DNA of 64,000 bases, taken from positions 1-64,000 of the forward strand of contig NZ_FNPX01000014.1 in NCBI RefSeq assembly GCF_900107415.1, read 5' to 3'. Position numbers and translations under genes: made by a program. The DNA is from Jannaschia faecimaris. Lineage in GTDB: Bacteria; Pseudomonadota; Alphaproteobacteria; Rhodobacterales; Rhodobacteraceae. The notes under the pieces were generated by a model. That model worked only from the letters and a program-made list of their open reading frames with translations, ran no database searches and was not told where the DNA came from. This document shows positions 50,756-60,688 of the stretch, piece by piece. The first letter of the stretch is position 1. Every line of letters begins with the position of its first letter.

Positions 50756-53027
50756 CGAAGCCGCGTCCCTTCACCGCCTCGGGCCAGTTCAGCCTGATGG
50801 ATTGCCTGTCGCTTCCCACCTGCCCGGTGGCATGGGGCGCGGAATAGACGGTCGTGTTGTTGCTTCTGCGTATTGCCCCGTCCGCCATGAATGCTGTGAT
50901 CACCTTTGCTTCGCCACCGAACGGAAGATAGTCGGCCAGGCTTACCTCCCAGGTCGATTGTACCGATCCTTCGTCGAGCGGGAGGGTAATTGGATTCTGG
51001 AACTGTTTTAGCACTGCGTGGAACGTGTTGGAATGGACGTTGACGTCCGTGAAGCGTTGGTAGTCCAGTTCTGCGTGGGTCGTATCGACCATGTCGACCC
51101 TTTCCAGTGCCTGTCCGCGGATCGTCTTGAACGAATTGCCGGTCACAGTCATCCCATTGACGTAATGCCCCGTTCCAAAAGGTTTGATGTGAAGCGGTCG
51201 ATAGCTGCTCGGGACATTGGAAGAGAAGATGATGTTGCCCACGATCTGCAAGCCGCCGAAGGAAAGCTCGCTTGCAAAATCGGGGTCACCGTCATGCTCG
51301 TTCGTCCACTCCAGATAGGCGTTGTCGACATAATTGCCCACGAAGACGGTTTTCGCCTGCGCCTCCGCAAACACGATTCCCGCAGTGCGGTTGCCCAACG
51401 CGTCGTTGTCGCCCTGGAAGAAATGGTTGCCCGTCACGATGTGCCCCGATCCGCCCAGCACGGCGAAATGCCGGAATTTTACCGCCCGGTTGTTGCGGAT
51501 CTTCGTGTCGTTGGCGTTCACGTTGAAGCCGATGCTGACCCGCTGGTTCACGTCGTCCTGCTGCTCGGAAGAAATGAACTGGCAGCGGTCGATCAGCAGG
51601 CCCTGACACCCAACTCCATGACTGGTGATGCCACGGTCCTTGGGGGCGTTGATATAACAGTCCTTCACATGAAAGATCAGGCCAGCTGGCGGCAACAGGA
51701 TGCCGGAAGAGCGCCCGGCCATCAGAATCTCGATATCCTCTAGCGTAAACCGCTGAAGTGTGTCGAAGCCGCTGAAATCGAGGGCATAGCGGAACCGCTT
51801 GAAGGTATAGGTCTGTCGGACTGGCGCGCCCCACAGGGCGGCGGATAACGTGATCTGGTTGCGCCCCACGTCCTTGGACAGCACGTAAACCTCGCGCCCG
51901 ACCCCCTGCGGGCCTTCGACAAGCGATCCGACCTCGATCTGCGCAATGTTTGCCACATTGGTCAGTTCGCGCGGTGTGGCCGGGTCGAAATCGGCCCCGC
52001 CTGTCGCGATGCCCGTGGCAAAGGCGGGCGAGTCCTGAATGTCGAGCTGGCCGTTCTTGATCGACCGCTGGTTGGCATAGGTCGTCTTGTCAAAGACGGC
52101 CGCCTGAACATCCAATGGCTGCGTCAGTTCGATCCGACGACCCCGAAGGTCCAGCGTATCGTGATCGGTGAAATTGAAAAGCGCCTGGATTCCCCGTCGC
52201 AACCCCTCTTCCTCAACCCCGCCGAAAGCGTCGATATAGCTGTTGATTTCGAAGTTCCGCACCAGGCTCAGGCGCTTGGACGCGGGCATCACGCAATGGC
52301 CCTGAAAACGGACGGGGCTGTTGAACGTCACATGCTCGTTCAGCATGTAGACGCCCTCCGATACCAGAACCGTTCGGCCATTCGCGGCGCTATCGGCCCG
52401 CTCGAAGGCCGCGCTGTCGTCGGTCACGCCGTCCCCAACCGCGCCATAGTCGCGCACATCGATCACGTCGATCAGGCCGCCCAAAAAGGCACCGGTTACG
52501 TCCTCGAGCTCGATATCGTCGATCCGTACGATTCCGCCGCTGTTCCCCAGAAGATCCAGACCCACGTGCACTGCCGCGACTTGCTCTCCGAATGTCAGAT
52601 CGACACCGCTGCGGTTGGATGTGGCGAAGATCACGCTGACCGTTTCGACTTGGCCATAGGACGAAAGGGTGATCTCGGATCCATAGGTATCGGGTCCGGA
52701 TACGACTGCGCCGTTCGAACTGACTGGTGTCACCGCCGCTCGCACACGCGGTAAATTGCCTGAGATTGCCTTCACCCGGACCGTGACCCGCAGATAGCAG
52801 CCGGGTGTGACTGGCGTGTCGCCCATCCAGCGGACTTTCTGAACCGTGCTTGCTTTCAGCAGCTCAAGCGCACCGCCAAAATCCTGGTCGGCCGGCACGA
52901 CCGCTGCATTGGTCGCATTGGCATAGGTGTCCGAACCGGGCACGCCGTCCTGGCTTGACCAGACGTCCAACCCGTTCTTGAACGGAGGTGGTGCCAATTG
53001 CAGTCCCTCAGTGATCACCTTGTTCAT
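50727..53027 (-). CDS. Large right-handed beta-helix protein, pectate-lyase/tailspike-like
   Basis: 766 residues. No signal peptide at the start MNKVITEGLQ (53027, ribosome site AAGGGG). Residues ~20-190 form a beta-sandwich-like carbohydrate-binding module (PGCYLRVTVRVKAI, VHVGLDLLGNSGGIVRIDDI). Then IDVRDYGAVGDGVTDDSAAF, the conserved start of the pectate-lyase-superfamily (GH28-like) beta-helix, followed by parallel coil segments such as CYINAPKDRGITSHGVGCQG, NVNANDTKIRNNRAVKFRHF and SGHIVTGNHFF. The final ~90 residues are a separate domain. It probably cleaves or binds a polysaccharide, as phage tailspikes and exopolysaccharide depolymerases do. Export route not evident. Confidence 0.75.
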   Translation of the reverse strand: MNKVITEGLQLAPPPFKNGLDVWSSQDGVPGSDTYANATNAAVVPADQDFGGALELLKASTVQKVRWMGDTPVTPGCYLRVTVRVKAISGNLPRVRAAVTPVSSNGAVVSGPDTYGSEITLSSYGQVETVSVIFATSNRSGVDLTFGEQVAAVHVGLDLLGNSGGIVRIDDIELEDVTGAFLGGLIDVIDVRDYGAVGDGVTDDSAAFERADSAANGRTVLVSEGVYMLNEHVTFNSPVRFQGHCVMPASKRLSLVRNFEINSYIDAFGGVEEEGLRRGIQALFNFTDHDTLDLRGRRIELTQPLDVQAAVFDKTTYANQRSIKNGQLDIQDSPAFATGIATGGADFDPATPRELTNVANIAQIEVGSLVEGPQGVGREVYVLSKDVGRNQITLSAALWGAPVRQTYTFKRFRYALDFSGFDTLQRFTLEDIEILMAGRSSGILLPPAGLIFHVKDCYINAPKDRGITSHGVGCQGLLIDRCQFISSEQQDDVNQRVSIGFNVNANDTKIRNNRAVKFRHFAVLGGSGHIVTGNHFFQGDNDALGNRTAGIVFAEAQAKTVFVGNYVDNAYLEWTNEHDGDPDFASELSFGGLQIVGNIIFSSNVPSSYRPLHIKPFGTGHYVNGMTVTGNSFKTIRGQALERVDMVDTTHAELDYQRFTDVNVHSNTFHAVLKQFQNPITLPLDEGSVQSTWEVSLADYLPFGGEAKVITAFMADGAIRRSNNTTVYSAPHATGQVGSDRQSIRLNWPEAVKGRGFVTVRCDAPT

Positions 53028-53081
53028 TTCAGTCCCCTTCGGCCTTGCGCCAGTGCAGTTCTTGATGGTGCCCAAACGAAA

Positions 53082-53116
53082 AGGACCGCCCTTGGCCTTC
53101 GGCCAGGACGGTCCTC
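53082..53116 (-). terminator. Long hairpin terminator of the DUF4864 gene
   Basis: aggaccgcccttggcc and ggccaggacggtcct form a long, nearly perfect stem around a 3-base loop (53082-53116), followed on the minus strand by TTTCGTTT. It lies between the DUF4864 gene upstream and the beta-helix gene, so it should isolate the latter's transcription. Confidence 0.85.
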
Positions 53117-53292
53117 GTCAGTGCGTATGCGGGGTTCCCCCGCAGAGGGGCGACTCAGTTGCCCCGATGGAGATCAATCTGCTCGGGAACGATTAACAGG
53201 CGGTTAAGCAAAATCGGCAACGATCCATTGCTCCCGACAATCATAGTGTTTCGATCTGGCCCAGATCTCGGCCAAGTATGCGAGCCGTCGCT

Positions 53293-53694
53293 TCACGCCC
53301 CGACCTCCGGTGCTTCCAGGAGTTGGACACCGGCGATCTTCCAACCATCGGGCGTCTCGATCATCGTGTATTTCAACTGGTGCAGCCTTCCGAAACCATC
53401 GGTTATCAACACATCCTGCATCCAGATCGCGCCATCGCTATCGGTGCCGAGGTATTCGATCGAGCCGGGTTGCCAGACCATCGGATACCCGCGTCGAACC
53501 ATAAGTCCGAAGTTATCAGCGGTTCCAAACATGCCTTTGATATTTGGTGCCGCGTAAGTGAATGCTGTCGTGAAGTCGTCGGCCTTGAAAGCCTCGATCT
53601 GCGCGCCGATCACTCTCTGAATCGCGCCTTCGTCCGCCTGTGCAGATCCAACCGCCCCCAGTGCAATCGCCACTGCCGCCAGAATACCCTTCAT
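53293..53694 (-). CDS. Exported DUF4864 protein
   Basis: 133 residues. Signal peptide MKGILAAVAIALGAVGSAQA cut before DEGAIQ. The mature part GAIQRVIGAQIEAFKADDFT, AFTYAAPNIKGMFGTADNFG, PDGWKIAGVQLLE matches DUF4864, a small NTF2/SnoaL-like cone domain that often ends in W.I.GV. Periplasmic; function unknown. Monocistronic, ends 177 bp before the long hairpin. Confidence 0.87.
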   Translation of the reverse strand: MKGILAAVAIALGAVGSAQADEGAIQRVIGAQIEAFKADDFTTAFTYAAPNIKGMFGTADNFGLMVRRGYPMVWQPGSIEYLGTDSDGAIWMQDVLITDGFGRLHQLKYTMIETPDGWKIAGVQLLEAPEVGA

Positions 53695-53765
53695 GCTCGC
53701 GCCCTCCTGAAACTCATTAATTTAGCTTAGAACGGTTCAGTCACGAAACAATGCGACCATGAGTT

Positions 53766-55334
53766 TCAGCCAAGCTGACCCGTCAGCGCCTGATCAATCA
53801 GATCTGCTGTCTCGGCTACACCATAGAGTGCGATGAAGCCGCCGAAGCGTGGTCCTTGATCCGCTCCGAGCAGAACCTGGTACAACGCCTTGAACCAGTC
53901 CCGCATCGGCTCGAACCTGTCCCGGCCTACGTCGTAGACCAGACCTTGCAGCGCTTCGTCCGTGACCTCGCCTTGCCAGCTTCGCAAGCCGTCACGCAAG
54001 GCTTCCAAAGCCTCGCGCTCGGCATCCGTTGGCGCACGGTACACTTTGCACGGCTTAACGAAATCGTTGTAATATCGCACCGCACCTGCTGCGGCCTTGT
54101 CCATTTGCGGGTTCGCCGCCGGCGATGCATCGGGTGCATACCGGTTGATGAAGCCCCAGAGAACGCCCTTGTCCTCGGCTCCCGAAACGCTCGCGATATT
54201 CAAGAGCATCGAGAACGGCACCACCATGTCCGACGTTGGCACTTCTCTCCCATGGATGTGGAAGACCGGGTTGTTCGCTTGCTTGTCCGCATCCTGATCG
54301 GGATAGGCGCGCAATTGCTGGTGGTATTCGTCCACGGCCTTGGGAATCACATCGAAATGCATCCGTTTGGCCGTTTTGGGCTTCTGGTACATGAAATATG
54401 ACAGGCTTTCCGTCGCCGCATAGGTCAGCCATTCGTCGATCGACAGACCATTTCCCGACGATTTGGATATCTTGTGCCCCTCGGCATCCAGAAACAGCTC
54501 GTACGTGAAATTCTCGGGGGGGCGTCCGCCCAAGGCCCGGCAGATTCCACCGTAAATCGGCGTGTTTGCGGCATGGTCCTTGCCGTACATCTCGAAATCC
54601 ACGCCTAGCGCGGCCCAGCGCGCGCCGAAGTCCGGCTTCCACTGCAGCTTCACGTGCCCGCCTGTGACCGGCAGGGTCCATTCGCGTCCGTCTTCGTCAT
54701 CGAAGGTCACCGTGCCTTCGGCCGCATTCACGTGCTTCATCGGCACATAAAGGACCCGCCCCGTTTCGGGGTGGATCGGAAGAAAAATCGAATATGTCTG
54801 CCGCCGTTCCTCGCGTAGGGATTTCAACATGATCGCCATCACGTCGTCATAACGTTCCGCCGCGCGTCGCAGCACCGTGTCAAACTTGCCGGAGCCATAG
54901 AATTCCGTGGCCGAGATGAAGTCGTACTCGAACCCGAAGGTGTCCAGGAATCGCCGCAGTATCGCGTTGTTGTGCGCGCCGAAGCTTTCGTGAGTGCCAA
55001 ACGGATCGGGAACGCTCGTCAGCGGCTTTTGCAGGTGTTCGCGCAAGGCCGCCGGGCCGGGCACATTCTCCGGCACCTTCCGCATCCCGTCCAGGTCGTC
55101 CGAGAAACAGATCAGCCGCGTCGGGATATCCGAAATCACGTTCAGGGCGCGACGTACCATCGTCGTTCGCGCCACTTCACCGAAGGTCCCGATATGCGGC
55201 AATCCGCTGGGGCCATAGCCGGTTTCGAACAGGACATGGTCCTTGCCGGCCCCTTCAACCCGTTTCAGCAGCTTGCGGGCCTCCTCGAACGGCCAGGCCT
55301 TTGACTTCAGGGCAGCGTCACGCAAGCTCGTCAT
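53766..55334 (-). CDS. lysK: Lysyl-tRNA synthetase, class I
   Basis: 522 residues. Class I Rossmann signatures: [20 protein letters not shown] (HIGH-like HIGT at 47-50) and [18 protein letters not shown] (KMSKS-like KISKS), characteristic of LysRS-I, found in archaea and several alphaproteobacteria instead of the class II LysS. Zinc-binding cysteines typical of some members are not seen. It charges tRNA-Lys. Single gene with its own promoter region on the right. No class II lysS is in the window. Confidence 0.95.
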   Translation of the reverse strand: MTSLRDAALKSKAWPFEEARKLLKRVEGAGKDHVLFETGYGPSGLPHIGTFGEVARTTMVRRALNVISDIPTRLICFSDDLDGMRKVPENVPGPAALREHLQKPLTSVPDPFGTHESFGAHNNAILRRFLDTFGFEYDFISATEFYGSGKFDTVLRRAAERYDDVMAIMLKSLREERRQTYSIFLPIHPETGRVLYVPMKHVNAAEGTVTFDDEDGREWTLPVTGGHVKLQWKPDFGARWAALGVDFEMYGKDHAANTPIYGGICRALGGRPPENFTYELFLDAEGHKISKSSGNGLSIDEWLTYAATESLSYFMYQKPKTAKRMHFDVIPKAVDEYHQQLRAYPDQDADKQANNPVFHIHGREVPTSDMVVPFSMLLNIASVSGAEDKGVLWGFINRYAPDASPAANPQMDKAAAGAVRYYNDFVKPCKVYRAPTDAEREALEALRDGLRSWQGEVTDEALQGLVYDVGRDRFEPMRDWFKALYQVLLGADQGPRFGGFIALYGVAETADLIDQALTGQLG

Positions 55335-55418
55335 GGGAGTATCCTCGGGGTTAAAGCGGCCTTGACCTATTGCGGCAGTGTGGCGTCGTCAATAAATCCT
55401 TGTGCGAAGGAGCCCGAC

Positions 55419-55835
55419 ATGACTGACACCAGCTTTTCCCCGCAGGACGCACTTGTCGCGTTGATGATTACGATCTCTGCGTCGGACGCCAGAATCCGCA
55501 CGTCGGAGTTGCTGACGATTCAGTCCATCGTGAACCACTTGCCGATTTTCGCGGACTTCGACGAAGATCGCCTAGAGGGCATCGCCCAGACCGTGTTTGA
55601 CCTTCTGGAGGAAGAGGACGGTCTGGATGCGATCATCGGTCTGATCAAGAATGCCCTGCCGGCCACACACTTCGAGACGGCCTACGCACTCGCCTGCGAC
55701 GTCGCGGCTGCGGACGGGACGGTTTTCCAGACCGAATTGGAGCTGTTACGCGAAATCCGTTATGAGTTCGATATCGATCCGCTGCATGCCGCGGCCATCG
55801 AGCGTGGCGCACGCGCCCGGCATCTGAAGTTGTAA
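55419..55835 (+). CDS. TerB-family protein
   Basis: 138 residues, all helical. The sequence LVALMITISASDARIRTSEL LTIQS (split around 20), TVFDLLEEEDGLDAIIGLIK and ALACDVAAADGTVFQTELEL show the paired acidic A/SDGxxxxxE helices of TerB/DjlA-type domains (metal-binding Asp/Glu). It is annotated in relatives as a tellurite-resistance TerB protein, but lone TerB genes have no proven role. Start at 55419 with AAGGAG upstream. Divergent from lysK. Confidence 0.85.
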   Translation: MTDTSFSPQDALVALMITISASDARIRTSELLTIQSIVNHLPIFADFDEDRLEGIAQTVFDLLEEEDGLDAIIGLIKNALPATHFETAYALACDVAAADGTVFQTELELLREIRYEFDIDPLHAAAIERGARARHLKL

Positions 55836-56120
55836 GGGTGCACACCGTTGGCGTGACCTTCTCCTTATGCTGTAGACGTCTTGCGATCCGTATCGTTCCG
55901 TCTTTCTATATCCAGCCTCGCGGCAAGTTCGAATTTTGAAGTAAGGGGCCTTCCGTCGTGATGCGACGCGCGGCTGGTCTCGCAGGGCGGCGGGTTCGGC
56001 ACGACGTTGATCGCCGCAACCCGACCCAATCAAGATCGATTACACTCAATTTACGCACCGCGAGGCCGGCTTGGTGCTTTGGATGTCTCTGACAATCGTC
56101 ATGCGGCTGGTCGCACGCTG

Positions 56121-57155
56121 CTAGCGTATAACCTGCGCCGCTTGGCGAAACGACAGCAATCGCTTGCTCTTCTCATCCCACAAATGCAGCCGCGCATTCG
56201 CAAAGCTCTCGCGAATGGTCATCCGGTTGCCGTTGGACAGAACGGCGTGATCGCGCAGCACCTCGGGCAGGCGGTAAAACGGGATGCGGCTGTAGAGATG
56301 ATGGACATGGTGGATGCCGATGTTCGCGCTCAGCCATTGCAGAACCGAAGGCAGAACGTAGTGCGAGCTTCCGTGCAGTGCGCTCTCGTGCAGGTCCCAG
56401 TCCTCATCGGACTCCCAGTTTGTCGTCTCGAATTGATGCTGCACATAGAACAACCATACCCCCCCGATCGCGGCCAGAAGAGTCGTCGGTACGAAGATCA
56501 GCAGGACGGGCATCAGACCGCCGAAATACACGATCAAGCCAAGCCCCGCGATAATCGCCGCATTCGTGTACATCGCACTGAACCAGTAACGTGCCTGCGC
56601 CATCAAGCCCAAGGGAAGACGGTTTTGCAGGAAGAACAGGTATCCCGGCCCCAGACCGAACAGGACGATGGGGTGGCGATAAAGCCGATATTTCAAGCGA
56701 CCCCAAGTCGACAGGCTCATGTATTCCGCGACAGTCAGCGTACTGATGTCGCCGATCCCACGCCGACCAAGGTTGCCCGAGGAACTGTGGTGGATCGAAT
56801 GCGACCGCCGCCACACATCATAGGGCGTCAGCGTGAGCACTCCCAGCGCGCGCCCGATCCAGTCGCTGACCGTGCGGCTTTTGAAGAAGGCACCATGGCC
56901 GCAATCATGCTGGATCGCGAACAGGCGGATCAGGAAGGCGGCGTTGCAAAGCGAAAGCGCCAGCGTCAGCCAGGGACTGACCGACAGGGAGAGCCAGGCC
57001 AGGGCCCACAGAACGATGAACGGCCCAAGCGTCACGGCCAGTTCGAAGGAGCTGCGCCACGCACTCGGTTCGCGGTAATCTGAAAGGATCTTGATCCAGT
57101 CGCGTGCTTTTTTCATCTCGGGCTCGGGGCGAGACAATCGGGTTGGATCGGTCAT
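56121..57155 (-). CDS. Membrane fatty acid desaturase
   Basis: 344 residues. Three di-iron histidine boxes: HDCGHG (near 85), HSIHH (near 120) and HHVHH (near 270), with four hydrophobic segments between. This is the acyl-lipid desaturase family (PF00487). The substrate could be membrane acyl chains or a carotenoid-like compound; the length and box spacing fit a delta-type lipid desaturase. The start at 57155 gives MTDPTRLSRPEPEMKKA; an internal ATG at residue 14 is a possible alternative. Monocistronic. Confidence 0.9.
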   Translation of the reverse strand: MTDPTRLSRPEPEMKKARDWIKILSDYREPSAWRSSFELAVTLGPFIVLWALAWLSLSVSPWLTLALSLCNAAFLIRLFAIQHDCGHGAFFKSRTVSDWIGRALGVLTLTPYDVWRRSHSIHHSSSGNLGRRGIGDISTLTVAEYMSLSTWGRLKYRLYRHPIVLFGLGPGYLFFLQNRLPLGLMAQARYWFSAMYTNAAIIAGLGLIVYFGGLMPVLLIFVPTTLLAAIGGVWLFYVQHQFETTNWESDEDWDLHESALHGSSHYVLPSVLQWLSANIGIHHVHHLYSRIPFYRLPEVLRDHAVLSNGNRMTIRESFANARLHLWDEKSKRLLSFRQAAQVIR

Positions 57156-57272
57156 GGGCCTGCTCTTCTAGTTGTTGCCGCCTTGATACCGGAATTGACC
57201 CTTAGGGCAACGTCGAACGCCCGTTATCGTGAAACGGGGCGAAACTGTCGCATCTCGGTCTGGCACCAAACG

Positions 57273-57290
57273 GCCCGGTTCAGCCCGGGC
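57273..57290 (-). terminator. Possible weak terminator after trpS
   Basis: Stem gcccgg/ccgggc with a 6-base loop, followed on the minus strand by CGTTTGG. Twenty bases after the trpS stop. Short stem and T-poor tail, so only tentative. Confidence 0.4.
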
Positions 57291-57309
57291 GAACAGGGCA
57301 AGATTGCGT

Positions 57310-58332
57310 TCAGCGAACCATGCCGATGATGTCGTAAACCTGCTCAAGGACGGGGACCGAAATTTCCCGCGCCCGCTCAGACCCGCGCGCGAGGACCCGG
57401 TCGATCTCGGCCGGATCCTTCATTAGGCGCGCCATTTCCGTCGATACCGGCGAAAGCTTCGATACCGCCAGATCGGCGAGATCCTGCTTGAAGTAGCCGA
57501 ACATCTTGCCTTCGTTCGCGGCCAGCACGTCGGCTACCGATGTCTCGGCCAATGCGGCGTAGATGTTCACCAGGTTACGCGCGTCCGGCCGCCCCTCCAG
57601 CCCCTCCGGCGTACCCGGAAGGGGGTCGGGGTCGGTCTTGGCCTTCTTGAACTTCTTGGCGATGGCGTCGGCATCATCGGTCAGGTTGATCCGGCTGGCC
57701 TCCACCGGATCGGACTTTGACATCTTCTTTGTCCCATCCTTCAGGCTCATGATCCGCGTCGCCGCCCCTTCAATCACCGGCGCGGTCATCGGGAAAAAAT
57801 CCACATCGTAATCGTGGTTGAACTTGGCCGCGATGTCGCGGGTCAGTTCGATGTGCTGTTTCTGATCTTCGCCGACCGGAACATGCGTCGATTTATACAG
57901 AAGAATGTCCGCGGCCATGAGAGCCGGATAAGCGAATAGCCCCAACGAGGCTGCCTCGGCGTTCTTGCCGGATTTGTCTTTCCATTGGGTCATCCGGCCC
58001 ATCCAACCCATCCGTGCGACGCAGTTGAAGATCCACCCAAGTTGCGCATGTTCGGGCACGCGGCTCTGATTGATCAGGATGGACTTCTCGGGGTCGATCC
58101 CGCTGGCGAGGAATCCGGCACACAGCTCGCGCGTGTTGTGGCGCAGCGTATCCGGGGCCTGCGGCACGGTGATGGCATGCAGGTCGACCATGCAGAAGAT
58201 CGTCTCGTGCGTCCCGCGGTTCTGCCAGTCGACGAATTTTGTCATCGCGCCAAGGTAATTGCCCAGCGTGAGGCTGCCAGACGGCTGGATGCCGGAAAAG
58301 ACGCGCGGGGTGAACTTCGGGGTCTCGGCCAT
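57310..58332 (-). CDS. trpS: Tryptophanyl-tRNA synthetase
   Basis: 340 residues. Class Ic features: [19 protein letters not shown] (TLGN, HIGH-like), [31 protein letters not shown], and [11 protein letters not shown] with the KMSKS loop. Length and motifs are normal for bacterial TrpRS. The start at 58332 overlaps no neighbour; a divergent rhomboid-like gene begins at 58428. It charges tRNA-Trp. Confidence 0.96.
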   Translation of the reverse strand: MAETPKFTPRVFSGIQPSGSLTLGNYLGAMTKFVDWQNRGTHETIFCMVDLHAITVPQAPDTLRHNTRELCAGFLASGIDPEKSILINQSRVPEHAQLGWIFNCVARMGWMGRMTQWKDKSGKNAEAASLGLFAYPALMAADILLYKSTHVPVGEDQKQHIELTRDIAAKFNHDYDVDFFPMTAPVIEGAATRIMSLKDGTKKMSKSDPVEASRINLTDDADAIAKKFKKAKTDPDPLPGTPEGLEGRPDARNLVNIYAALAETSVADVLAANEGKMFGYFKQDLADLAVSKLSPVSTEMARLMKDPAEIDRVLARGSERAREISVPVLEQVYDIIGMVR

Positions 58333-58427
58333 GGGAGCATTCTTTCGGCGGGGCCCAGTCGGAGGGGCTGGTCACGGATCGGCCCATCGCTTAGCCACCG
58401 GGGCACACCCCGTCAACGAGGCCCGCC

Positions 58428-59120
58428 ATGATGGACCCCCGCCAGCAAAGTCCCTTTAACGCCCTGCCGCCCGTCGTGGTGGCACTGGCCGTCGTCATCA
58501 TCGGCATCGAATTACTGTTCCAGGCCGGTACCGCAGGATTTATCGGCGGGCGAGAGGCCGTGGGCTGGCGATTGGGCGCGTTGCGTGACTGGGCGGTTAT
58601 CGATTCAGTTTGGGCCTGGATGTGGGAAAATCATGCCTACCCGCCACGACAGGTCGCACGCATTGTGGCGTATCCGTTCCTGCACGGCAGCATGGTGCAC
58701 GCGGCGTTCGTCGCGGTCTTTGTTCTGGCGATCGGCAATGCGGTCGCGCCCGTCTATCCGAACCTGCGCCTGCTGTTGATCTTCTTCGGGGCTTCCATCG
58801 GCGGGGCGCTTGTCTTCCTGATCTTCTTCGATGCGGCCTCACCGCTCTTAGGCGGCTATCCCGGAGTTTATGGTCTGATCGGGGCATTCACATACCTGAC
58901 ACAACGCGGTTTGACACGGGCCGATCCGGAGAAGGCTTTCTTGCTGGTCGGGTTCCTGCTGGCGATTCAACCGGTCTTCGGACTTGTCGCGACGCAGGGA
59001 TTCGGCTGGTTGCCGGACTGGTCTGCGGACTTGGGCGGGGCGGCGGCGGGTTACGGCCTTGCAATCGTGCTGTTTCCCGGTGCCTTGCGCCGCCTGCGCG
59101 ACAGAATGCGTCAGCGCTGA
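58428..59120 (+). CDS. Rhomboid-family membrane protein lacking the catalytic residues
   Basis: 230 residues with six or so transmembrane helices. The layout is that of a rhomboid protease: helix 2 with FLHGSMVHAAFVAVF, helix 4 with GGYPGVYGLIGAF (143-153), helix 6 with WSADLGGAAAGYGLA (199-213). The active enzymes need GxSG in helix 4 and AH..G in helix 6. Here Pro stands where Ser should be (GYPG) and Asp201 stands where His should be, and the helix-2 Asn of HxxxN is missing. I therefore predict a pseudo-protease. Divergent from trpS; its 3' end overlaps murJ by 10 bp. Confidence 0.85.
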   Translation: MMDPRQQSPFNALPPVVVALAVVIIGIELLFQAGTAGFIGGREAVGWRLGALRDWAVIDSVWAWMWENHAYPPRQVARIVAYPFLHGSMVHAAFVAVFVLAIGNAVAPVYPNLRLLLIFFGASIGGALVFLIFFDAASPLLGGYPGVYGLIGAFTYLTQRGLTRADPEKAFLLVGFLLAIQPVFGLVATQGFGWLPDWSADLGGAAAGYGLAIVLFPGALRRLRDRMRQR

Positions 59121-60688
59121 CGCCGGACGGCACCGCGAATATCGGCAAGTCTGACGGCACCGACCAATTGACCGATGCCAAAATACGACAGGATGCCCAT
59201 GGCAACAAGGATTGCGAGGGCTAGGCCGCGCCATGCTCCGGTCAACATCGGACCAAGGATCAGCATCGTCACCCAGAGGACAACGCCCATCAGGGCGGCT
59301 GCCAATACGATACGCCACGCCCGTTTGCGCGCCCGAACATCCAATGCGGCTACCTGGCCCAGTCCGCGTGCACCGCGCCACAGCAGGACAACCATTCCCC
59401 AGGCCGCCAGCGTGGTGCCGAGTGCAGCCGCCGGCCAGCCGATCACCGGTGCAAGGCCCAGCGCGACGGCGGCGTTGATGATCAGCGATGCAATCGCGAA
59501 GCGCAGCGGACTGCGCGTGTCTTCGCGGGCGAAATACAACGGTTGCAAAACCTTCTGCAAAACGAAAGCCGGGAGGCCTATCGCATAGATCATCAGGGCG
59601 ATGGCCGTCGCGGCGGTGTCATCGGCATCAAAGGCACCGCGCTCGAACAGGACCGATACCAGCGGCAGCGGCACCACCAGAAGGGCCACCGCCGAGGGAA
59701 ACGTCAGCAGCCAAGAGAATTCGAACGCGCGGGAATATGCGGCCTGCTGCCCGCCAATGTCGCCCGCGCGCACCCGGCGCGACAGGTCCGGAAGCAGGAC
59801 GACACCTATGGCGATCCCCACGACGCCGAGCGGCAGCTGGTACAAGCGGTCGGCATAGTTCAGCCAGGCCACGGCCCCGTCGAAATAGCTGGCCACCTGT
59901 CGCCCGACCAGCAAGTTCACCTGCACAACGCCGCCGGCCAACGCGGCAGGGGCGGCGATCATCAACAGGCGTTTGAGGTCCTTCGTCATGCGCGGACGAC
60001 GACGCGGCCAGAGGCTGTGCCCGGCCCGCGCCGCAGCCCACCAGACCAGCGCCAGTTGTGCCGCGCCTCCGAATGGAACGGACCAGATCAGCGCCTTGCC
60101 CACGATCAACTCCGGGATCGGCGTCGCCATCGGCAGCAGGCCAGGGAACATCCAGACCAGCACCATCGCGCCGATGAACACCATGTTGAGTAACGCAGGG
60201 GCTGCCGCTGCGGCGAGGAACCGGTTGTTGGAATTGAGCACGCCAGACACCAGTGCAGCCAGCGAGATCAGAAGGATATACGGAAAGGCAATCCGTCCAT
60301 AGGTCACCGCGAGGCTGAACCGCGCATCCTCGGCAAAGCCGCTCGCCATGGCCACGACCAGCGCGGGCATGAAGACGATCCCGATGACGGAAAATACCGT
60401 CAGGATGACCACCATCCCGGCCACCGCATCACGGGCGAAGGCGTCGGCGTCCTCTCCTCCCGCCTCCAGCTTCTTGGCGTAGAGCGGAACGAAAGCCATG
60501 TTGAACGCGCCCTCCGCGAAGAAGCGGCGGAACATGTTCGGCAGAGAAAACGCTACGAAAAAGGCCTCTGCGGCTAATCCGGTGCCCAGAAACCGCGCAA
60601 TCAAAATGTCTCGCGCAAAGCCCAGGACTCGGCTGAGCATGGTCCAGCCGCCAACGGTGACGAAGCCTTTGATCAGGCGGGGGGCCAT
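59111..60688 (-). CDS. murJ: Lipid II flippase MurJ
   Basis: 525 residues with about 14 transmembrane helices. The N-terminus KGFVTVGGWTMLSRVLGFAR followed by DILIARFLG is the MVF/MurJ signature, and SLPNMFRRFFAEGAFNMAFV has the conserved arginines lining the cavity. Later LPLGVVGIAIGVVLLPDLSR matches the second MATE-like half. It moves lipid II across the inner membrane for peptidoglycan synthesis. Upstream of it, after a gap and an unrelated gene, lies glnD, a neighbour known from relatives. Ends with a 10-bp overlap with the rhomboid-like gene. Confidence 0.94.
   Translation of the reverse strand: MAPRLIKGFVTVGGWTMLSRVLGFARDILIARFLGTGLAAEAFFVAFSLPNMFRRFFAEGAFNMAFVPLYAKKLEAGGEDADAFARDAVAGMVVILTVFSVIGIVFMPALVVAMASGFAEDARFSLAVTYGRIAFPYILLISLAALVSGVLNSNNRFLAAAAAPALLNMVFIGAMVLVWMFPGLLPMATPIPELIVGKALIWSVPFGGAAQLALVWWAAARAGHSLWPRRRPRMTKDLKRLLMIAAPAALAGGVVQVNLLVGRQVASYFDGAVAWLNYADRLYQLPLGVVGIAIGVVLLPDLSRRVRAGDIGGQQAAYSRAFEFSWLLTFPSAVALLVVPLPLVSVLFERGAFDADDTAATAIALMIYAIGLPAFVLQKVLQPLYFAREDTRSPLRFAIASLIINAAVALGLAPVIGWPAAALGTTLAAWGMVVLLWRGARGLGQVAALDVRARKRAWRIVLAAALMGVVLWVTMLILGPMLTGAWRGLALAILVAMGILSYFGIGQLVGAVRLADIRGAVRRQR

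Noticed and set aside
50893-50903. TGTGATCACC, a near match to the operator, inside the beta-helix gene
   Set aside because: Single, imperfect and within coding sequence; no partner at 20-21 bp.
56007-57083. 358-codon open frame antisense to the desaturase
   Set aside because: Arg/Gln-rich shadow of a gene with three intact histidine boxes.
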